The notes beneath the pieces are model-generated. The model was not told the DNA's origin. It saw only the letters and a program-made list of their open reading frames with translations, and ran no database searches. DNA of 64,000 nucleotides from Diospyros lotus (lineage: Eukaryota; Streptophyta; Magnoliopsida; Ericales; Ebenaceae): positions 9,058,907 through 9,122,906 of the forward strand of contig NC_068351.1 of assembly GCF_014633365.1 (NCBI RefSeq), in the 5' to 3' direction. The position numbers and the translations under genes were made by a program. Of the stretch, positions 56,119 to 64,000 are shown in pieces (within the stretch, counting starts at the first letter, position 1; every line of letters begins with the position of its first letter).

Positions 56119-57390
56119 TATACTTTGATTTCAGGGCTAATTTGATTATTGAATTTTAAGAAAGTTAAATATAACTTTAGTCCAGCTTCAACTTAATTTA
56201 ATTATTATATTTTAAATAATTTATTATATTTTTAAATTTAATGTCAGGATAGTCATTGGGGTTGATATTTTGACTCATAATAATTTTTTGTATCATTTTA
56301 AAGTGTAATGATCAAATTTGTATAATAATTTATTTTATTATTTTAAAAGTATAATAATATATTTAATTTTAAAATCAAAATGTTTATTTCATACTTTTGT
56401 CCTAAAATGGAAGTCAAACCGGGAAGGGTTACTGTCTTTTTGACCCTTTCACCTTTTTCATGTATGGAGAGAGAAATTATCTTTGGGTGTTTAAAAGTTG
56501 ACGCGCAGTTTTCGGCGGCAATGTAAAATTAATACATTTTAACGGTCTTTAATGAATTTGAAGAAAAACAATAAAAAGGAATGATATTTGATCTCCTTAC
56601 GTTTCCAAAAATGTTGCTTGAACGTGATGTGATATTTTATATTTCTGTATTATTTATTTATATTAATTAAACATACAATATAATGTATTAACGTAGAAGT
56701 ATTATATCAAATGTCACTCTTGAATGTTATTTAAGTAGTATTTTTTTATAATATATTTTGTGCAAAAATATTACTTGAACATTTAATTTTGACACTTAAA
56801 ATAACATTATATGCTAGTGTATTATATATATATATATTGATATGTCACATAATATAATATAATATAATACATTAATGCATGAGTATTATTCTAAGAGTTA
56901 AAATTGAGTGTATAAATAATATTTTTGTTTTTTTATAATTATTGCACTTTAGTTTTTGTTACTATAATCATTAAATTATGATTTTTATTAAAATTTAGTC
57001 ACTTCTTCTTCCAATTTTAACATTTAATTTTGTAAATGAAAACTAATTGTTACATGCATTACCATGAATGTCAAAATTATTTTGATTGTTGGTTTAGGTT
57101 AATTTTAATATTAGGGAATTTTGATGTTTATTTTAATATATATATATACATATATTGCATTAGTTTTGTTAACTGAATTTAATGAAAAATTAAACAAAAA
57201 TAAAAATTTAATAAATGTGAGCGATAAAAATTAAAAGTAATGATGAATTTAAATAATAAAAACTAATAATATAATTGACCTAAATTTAAAAATGAGATGA
57301 GTTGGTAGTACATGAAATATGCATGCACGCCACTGAATTTAAGAATTTAAAAATGAGATGTTATAATTTCAAAGTAACTAAAATATATAT
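56119..57390. other. AT-rich intergenic DNA, no gene
   Basis: Dense A/T text with short palindromes (TATATATATATA at about 56825 and 57135). No reading frame of note. Confidence 0.6.
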
Positions 57391-58429
57391 ATACTAACAT
57401 ATACCCGTGCTTAAAAATATAGTGTAAATAATATTATGATTAAAATACAGTTATAATTTATACGTATTATGTTAAAATTTGTGAAAAATTTGTAACAATT
57501 TTGCTTGTATTAAACGCTCTACAAAATTTAAATAAGAAACAAACATATAAGATTTATAATATTCATTAATATTACAAATTAAAATATAAGAGTAAGTAAA
57601 AAGAAAATTATAAACACTGAACAAAAAATAAAAATTAAAGTTATTGTATATTTGTTAACGTTTAATAATTAAAAGAAAAAAAATTACTAATCTATATAAT
57701 AAAGCACATCAGTAAGTGCTCTGTATTCTATAATTTCAGCTTGTATTCTATAATAAAATACCAGCCTGTATTCTATAATTCTAAACAAATCAAATATAAA
57801 AAAAATTAAATATTAAATAATGCACAACAACCAGTACTCTGTAATCTAAAAAAAATTAAAATTAAAATGCACACCAGTTAGTGCTATTGACATCAAATTA
57901 TAATTATATAAGAAAAATAAATATTATATTATCATATATCAAAAGAGTTGGTTAAAACTTTACAAAAAATGGATTAAAGCTTTCCAAAATATATATACTT
58001 TACAAAAGACGTGTCAATAACACGTTTTTAAACATGTGTTTGTCCAAACTTTTTCCTCATTATTTTCTAAAAAGTCTTTGTATCAACTTGTGTGTGTCCC
58101 CAATGCGGAACATGCACAACAATATGATAATTTGTAAAAACAAAAAAATATAAATTAGTACATTTGTTGGAAATATACATATCAAAATACTTTGAGATTG
58201 AAATTACCTTATCAAATTCCCATCGAAGCAATCTAGTTGTATTTCTTTTCTTAAGCTACATAGATTTTTCAATCCAATTCTACAAAAGTCCATATTTCAA
58301 ATTATTATTAAATTAAAATTTTATAAAAAAAAATATAATCAATAAAAATAAATCTACATGGTTACCTTTTGATAAAACGTGATTTAATCTACATAGAACA
58401 CTACAACATTTCAGGATAAACAATATTTG

Positions 58430-61400
58430 TAGTAGAATCCAAACTATCTTTAGGGAGGAGAATACTTATACGATCAAAGGATGTACATCTGGACAATGCC
58501 ACATATAATTGCCCATGGCTAAACAATAGTATGTGCAAATCAACTCCAACAAATTTAACAGATTGTCCTTGAGATTTATTAATGGTTAAGACATATGCTA
58601 ATCGGACTAAAAATTAACGTTTTGTCATTTGAAAAAACATTTTTGAAGAAGATGATGTTAAATATATCCATGATATGAAGGCCAAATTATTAAACTTTTC
58701 TTCAGTTAAAATTTGAGCTTCAATTATGCGAGTGTCGCACCTAGTAGTTATCAATCTTGTACCATTACATAGTCCATTTTTCGGTGCAATGTTTCTCAAC
58801 AATATTATAAGACAATCCACTTTCAACTCTAACTTAAAAGTTGGCAACTTAGGAAGATCCAATGAATTTAAATATTCATTAAGATATCTATTTATAATGG
58901 TAGGATCAATTTCATTATCTTCAGACATTTTATCTATTGCAAGATAAGTACATAATCTCTCTGAAAAGATATAGTATTAATGCCATTGACATTATCGTTA
59001 CGCGTAGACAGAATTGTGCGTTTAGTTAAAATGTTGGAGTTGACATCTCTATCACATTCAACTGTGGATAAACTGTAAAGAGTAATTCATTTAAATCTTG
59101 ACATTTGTGTATTATTGATAAGAGGTTAATGATTTCTTGAGGATTGGTCCCAATCTAAAAAAAGTGAAATCAATAAAAATTAAGAGTGTAAACACAATTT
59201 ATTAATTTAAAATAATTTATATAATAAGAAAAAAAGTTAAAGTAGTATTACCTCCATAAAAAAATTACAAAATTAGCATTTTCGTGACTTTCATAATTCA
59301 AGCGGATATTCAAATCCAAAGTTAAGATATGTATATGCTTCCATTCAAAATCTGCTCACGAACTCCTTCGGGTATAATTAGTAAAATTTGTCGACAATCT
59401 TTACTAAGAACAACAGTAATACCCCCAAATGGCTTTTCACTATCACAAATATCCCTCAATGTACAATTAATCACATCAACACAATGTCTATGTTGCATAG
59501 GAACTTCATCCCAAATTATGAGTTTTGTTTCTCTAAATAACTTAGATTGTAATGATTGTTTGCTAAGCCCATAATTTGAATTTTTCAAGACATCTAACGA
59601 AATGAAAAATGTTGAATGTGCAGTGCAACCTCCTACCAGCAACAATGATGCATTTTTAGATGAAGCCACAGTAACAACAATATGCCAAAGGTTGTGACAT
59701 TTTAATATAATCGTATTGTACAAAAATGTTTTATTTGTTCCAGCACCCCCATTCAAAAAGAAAACAATTCATTTATTTTGAAAAATTGAAGAAGTGATTG
59801 TGTTAGAAGCATTTCGTTGTCCATTGTTGAGACAATCAATAGTAATTTGTGGATTTGTCTGTTGTGCCTCACTCTACAGTTGTTGATGTTCAAATATTAA
59901 TTGATTACCAATTACTGCACTCCAATTTGCAGTAGGTTGTGGCATGGGTGGGAAGTCAATTAAATTTTTGCTTGATTCATGAAGCATTTGATTCAAAAGA
60001 TAGAGACTATAATCTTCAATTTGAGCCTCAATTGGGTTAGAAATGGCAAACAATGTATGAATATTATGTGCAAGGTTATCACATATATGCGTTGAGAATT
60101 GATTCCATTATGCACATAGATTTAGTGGAGAGCACTGGGTGAGAATAATACTAAACAATCTCCTCAATTGATATATAGTTTTCATAACTGTAACCTCTTT
60201 CAAGCATTGGATCCATTCTTCATCATCTTCTAAAAGCCCATTTGCAACACATGCTTATTTAGTGTATTATGCACAACATTATCGCCCGTGTGTAAAGACT
60301 GAAATGATTTTGGTCCTTTGACAAGGGTTAGTAACAAACACATATAAAATATTTCACCACAATTAGGGCTAGAAAAGTACATTTTACCAATTGCATATTC
60401 CATTTCTCTTGATTTCCATCTTTTTTTCGACTTGACCCAAACAAAATGTTGTGGAAATTCTTAATAAGTGAATGGACATTCATTTTCACTGCCAGCACAA
60501 TATGAAAAGAAGCCAGTAAGAATTGACATTTATTAACTAGTTCTAGATTGAATCGTTTGTAATGACTCTTTTGGGTTAAAAACAACGTGATGTATTCTAG
60601 GTAAATAAAGTGTCAATATAAGTGTTGGCATCTTTGCATGTAAATGATGACCAAATATTCGCTAAGCAGCTTCTGGAGGTTCAATATACCTTGCATCGAG
60701 ATATTATTGAATCTCATTTATCATTCCTAACACCATTATTATACGGTCATAACCTTTATAAATGTACTATGTATATACTTGACACATCTCATTTCGGCAC
60801 AAACTTCCACATTTATATGCTAGTTGAAAAGTTTAGAAAGATATGCATTATATGGTACGACATCCCTATTATCAACTTCTTGCCCCCTTACAGTAAGTAC
60901 TTGACTATTATTGCGACGACGATAGATAGGGTATCCATTTTGATCCATAGTTGTTTCTATGAAAGCTCGAGGGTATCTCTTAGTGCATCTACCATTTTTC
61001 ATACATGGTGTTTGCGAATTTCGAGCACTACATGGTCCATGTACCATACAATATTTGATAGTTTCAAAAAGTATAGGATCATCTTTTGGGTCTGAAAATT
61101 CTGCACAGACCAATTTGTTTACTTGAACACATGTCCGAATTTTGTTTAGACCCTTGAGAAATAAAAGTGCATGCATATGAGGGAGACATCGTTTTTGAAA
61201 TTCAATTGTAAAAACATATGCAACTTTATTTCCAAACACTTCATTTGTTTTTATCTCATTCATCAAACATTTTCTCTTTAACTCAAAAACACAGGTAATT
61301 AAATCAGGACGATCAATAGGTTTTTGAAGTGGTAATAATGTTGAAGTAATTTTTGGCCAATTGGGATTTGCAGTCATGGTAAAAAAAATATCTAGGTGTT

Positions 61401-62640
61401 GGTTATATCCCGCGATAGCCATTGAATCTTGAAAGATTTCAAACATATATCTAGGACTACCAGTAAATGAAGATGTCAAAACAAACCTTTGACCAATTTG
61501 ACTAGGTTGCACATAATCTGGATCCATATTTGACAACTCTTAGTAAAACTCAACCTGAAGTTTCCCTTAATTAAGCTTGTAGTATGTTAATCGATTTTGC
61601 TCAATTGAAGCATCTACCAAAAACTCTTAAAATAATTTCTCACCTATCAAAATTGTTGAATATTTTGTGGGTCATTCAAACAAACGATAATTATAAAAAT
61701 CTATTTAAGTAAGTCGATCAGTTGAATGTCGATCATACTGAACGTTTCACAATTTCAACTCAGATTCCCATCTAAGCTCACCATATGAAAATAATAGAAT
61801 ATAATGTAATGTCAAGTATGCTGGGTGATATTCATTAATTTGCATCAACTTATTACTTCCTCGAAAATGTAAGATAATATCTCTCATTCCACTTACCTTT
61901 GTCCCATCATCTGGTATTACAATCGCAATCTCATATGCAGTTGGTAGGTTATATCGACATCGATCAATTGTTGAATTGTAATGAAGATGAGTAGGTAGAT
62001 TGTGTTATGCCGAGTCTAATTGATGTAAAATGGCATGAGCCTGGTGAAATTTATCTATTAATGCATTGACTTGCAATAAACTATCCTGAATAGTTTTGAG
62101 AACATCCTTTCTCAAGTTAGGATTTCTATAATTACGAAATTCTAAAAGCTGAATTAGGGCCATATATATACAGTTGAGCATAACTCGCATCCTGCCCTGG
62201 TTGTGGTTGTGGTGATCCTGTTCGATGTTGCAATTTTCTCTGAATTGTGAATGATGCAGGGCCCAGTACTCTAGGATCCAATGTAGCACTAAGATTCGTA
62301 AAAGCATTAGCTGCATTGTACACTTGAGTATAATTTCAAAAGAATTTTGATTGATTATTATTCTCATCATACAGCGCCTGAAGTGGTTGAGGGGGTGTAA
62401 TAAGTAAAGGTAGCCCAATCTTTCCTTCCAAATAGCAAGTTCTGAATAAGGGACACTTACATAGATGATTTTGTCAATTTTTCATCAATCCAATATAAGG
62501 CTGAACAATAAGGACCTAATGTATCCATCTTGTCAAGATAATGGCGACAAGAATCTTTGTGTGCCCGGGTGTCAATTGATGTATTCATAAGCATATCTTC
62601 TAATTCATCATCAGTACTAGATCTTCTTGAAGAAATCGAT
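58430..62640 (-). pseudogene. Helitron Rep-helicase (RepHel) pseudogene
   Basis: RepHel nicks and unwinds DNA for rolling-circle transposition. Minus-strand order: a zinc-finger-like segment (about 62480-62600; GPYCSALYWIDEKL), AYNSALAF-like text (YNAANAFTNLSATLD, about 62275-62325), RCRYNLPTAYEIAIVIPDDG (about 61900-61960), and the Helitron-like Rep domain (60820-61536) with QRFVLTSSFTGSPRYM and the HUH-type site LPHMH (about 61171-61182). Then comes EIQQYLDARYIEPPEA-like text (about 60690). The PIF1-like helicase (59322-59756) has a Walker A with a substitution (GGAGTNKTF) and Walker B IIWDE. Motif VI is [13 protein letters not shown] (about 58483-58520). A probable intron lies at about 59160-59250. 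Many stops and frameshifts make it dead. Confidence 0.88.
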
Positions 62641-62869
62641 TTATAAGAGTAGACCTACGAATATTTGTGTATAAATAAAATTTTGTAAAACAAAACAGTA
62701 TGAGTAAAAGTATGTATTTCAAAATTAGATACAGTAGTTTATCGATTCCTTTGTGGAGCTAAAGATGTGCTTAGCATAGAAAACGAACATGTAGAATGAT
62801 GGGTAACCATTGTTCGTTTTTGTGCTGAATGAGAATCTCCAGTTATTGTTTTCCACTCCAAGCGAGTGC

Positions 62870-63035
62870 GATTGCGACGAATTGGTGTTAAAAAAGGTTG
62901 TCTTAGTTGAACACATTCTTCTAATTCCTCTTGTTCTTATTGTAAGCATTGAAATTCAAAGTATGATTTTTCATTTTTTTCACGCTCTCACCGTGCACGT
63001 TAGGCCAATGTAGCTTTTGATATTATATTGTCATT
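62870..63035 (-). pseudogene. Helitron N-terminal exon remnant, copy 1
   Basis: The minus strand follows an acceptor near 63042 with AQNDNIISKATLA, a stop, then RAR, a stop and ERE. The stops TAA and TGA sit where CAA and CGA would give AQRARRERE, so both look like C-to-T changes. A related segment at 63847-64000 keeps CAA at the first site. Confidence 0.5.
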
Positions 63036-63494
63036 TTGTGCCTAAAATGAAAATATTTTATCATTGGTGCAAAATATGTGAATATTTTGTGTTTAAAATG
63101 AAACTATCTTCTTATTTCTTTCATTTCTCTTAATTTTGTTTTCTAGATATTTTATTTGTTTCATACCTTTAATAGTGTTATCTTTATTTCTTTCTTTATT
63201 CATGCATTTTGTTTTTCATTGAAAAAATAAATAAGAATTAAAAACCTATCTTATTTAGTTTTTCCTTTCTTTATATATGTTTTTATTCCTTCATTTCTTT
63301 TTTCCTATTCTCTTCATGTAAGTAGTAACTTATGGATGATACATTATAAATGCACATGTATCTATGCAAAATAAAAATAAATAAATTTGAAAAACATAAA
63401 CAAATAATAGTAAGTTACAGGAAAACATAATACAATCATTCTACAAAAATAACATAAAATAACAAATTCATTTTATATACTCATACCACTTGAC

Positions 63495-63549
63495 ATGCAT
63501 TTGACATTCTCTTGTCAGAAGGAGCTATCTTTTCTTTTCCTTTAGACAT
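63495..63549 (-). pseudogene. Possible first coding exon of the Helitron protein
   Basis: The minus strand gives MSKGKEKIAPSDKRMSNACQ, followed by GTGGTATGAG, a plausible donor. It lies upstream of the exon at 62870-63035 and in the right orientation. Linkage is inferred. Confidence 0.3.
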
Positions 63550-63846
63550 TGGGTTGACCTTTTTTTTTTTTGCCTAACAAATATAAATAAAATATTTAAA
63601 ATATTATTTTTTTATATAATCTTATATAAATAAAATACATATAATGTTTGATTTGATTTTGTACTTACCGCACGAACATGGATAACATTAAGATTGTGTT
63701 TATCACGGATGATCACGCCAATATTTCTAGATGGGGTTGTAGGAGCAGGCCTACAGAAATGGATTGTGAATAAATTAAAATTTATATAATAAAGTGATAA
63801 TAGTAAGAGTATTTATTTTAAGAATTAAACACAGTTTTTTACCAAT

Positions 63847-64000
63847 TTGGTGTTAAAAAAGATTGTCGTTAAAGAAGATTGTCTTGGCTTAATACATTTC
63901 TTTGATCTTTCTCGTTCTTGTCGTTGGCGTTGTCTCAATTGGTATGCAGAACATAACTTTTGATTTTTTTTCACATTTTCACCGTGCACGTTGGGCCAAT
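63847..64000 (-). pseudogene. Helitron N-terminal exon remnant, copy 2 (runs off the window)
   Basis: It is homologous to 62881-63010: both share GCACGGTGA text on the minus strand and TTGGTGTTAAAAAAG on the + strand. The frame keeps AQRAR before a TGA stop. Its presence about 970 bp upstream of copy 1 implies a tandem duplication or a second Helitron copy. Confidence 0.5.

Larger units (their letters stand above)
57392..64000 (-). mobile_element. Decayed autonomous Helitron, right (5') end outside the window
   Basis: A rolling-circle transposon oriented right to left. It encodes the Rep/helicase pseudogene described separately. Its 3' end is not certain. One candidate is near 57392-57411, where the minus strand reads AAGCACGGGTATATGTTAGT, like the GC-rich end plus CTRR-T of plant Helitrons. 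Another is 57684-57720, where a small hairpin AGCAC/GTGCT precedes ATTATATAGATTAGTAA. The DNA 57400-58400 is AT-rich and non-coding. Confidence 0.72.

Overview
The window is nuclear DNA of a flowering plant, most likely a eudicot. It is AT-rich, its genes have GT-AG introns, and the transposable elements are all plant families: a Cassandra TRIM, an Au-like SINE, Ty1/copia, hAT, LINE, Helitron and terminal-inverted-repeat (TIR) elements. I cannot name the species. There are no operons, CRISPR arrays or convincing tRNA/rRNA genes.

Only two host protein-coding genes can be supported, both on the + strand. The first is an orthologue of STOMATAL CLOSURE-RELATED ACTIN BINDING PROTEIN 1 (SCAB1). Its coding exons run from 18710 to 35813 in 12 coding segments and encode 493 aa, with an extra intron in the 5' UTR. 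The second is an R3H-SUZ domain RNA-binding protein at 45563-54672, with 4 exons and 352 aa. Both reading frames close perfectly across every splice junction I assigned.

Layout. 1-1907: three related TIR elements in a row, each separated by a single TAA. 2649-3250: a Cassandra TRIM carrying a 5S-rRNA-like promoter, with a TGACC target duplication. 3251-16800: AT-rich intergenic DNA without a recognisable gene. 16860-17220: a GC-rich block just upstream of SCAB1. 17250-36100: SCAB1, whose introns carry a 2.8-kb solo LTR, a 421-bp solo LTR, a LINE tail, an Au-like SINE and a second tRNA-derived SINE fragment. 36950-45200: TE-filled intergenic DNA, including a TIR element, minisatellites, and a dead hAT transposase gene split by another copy of the TIR family seen at 1-1907. 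45270-55070: the R3H-SUZ gene, with a solo LTR and a decayed copia element in intron 1 and a full-length SINE in intron 3. 55277-56108: a Mutator-like TIR element with a 10-bp target duplication. 57390-64000: a decayed autonomous Helitron (Rep/helicase) on the minus strand, open at the right edge.

The two host genes are not obviously functionally linked: SCAB1 is a cytoskeletal factor in stomatal closure, and the R3H-SUZ protein is a predicted nucleic-acid binder. I found no clearly new biological system. The most interesting material is the insertion record: target duplications that date and define nested elements, a tRNA-derived SINE I cannot assign to a family, and the TAA-spaced TIR array.
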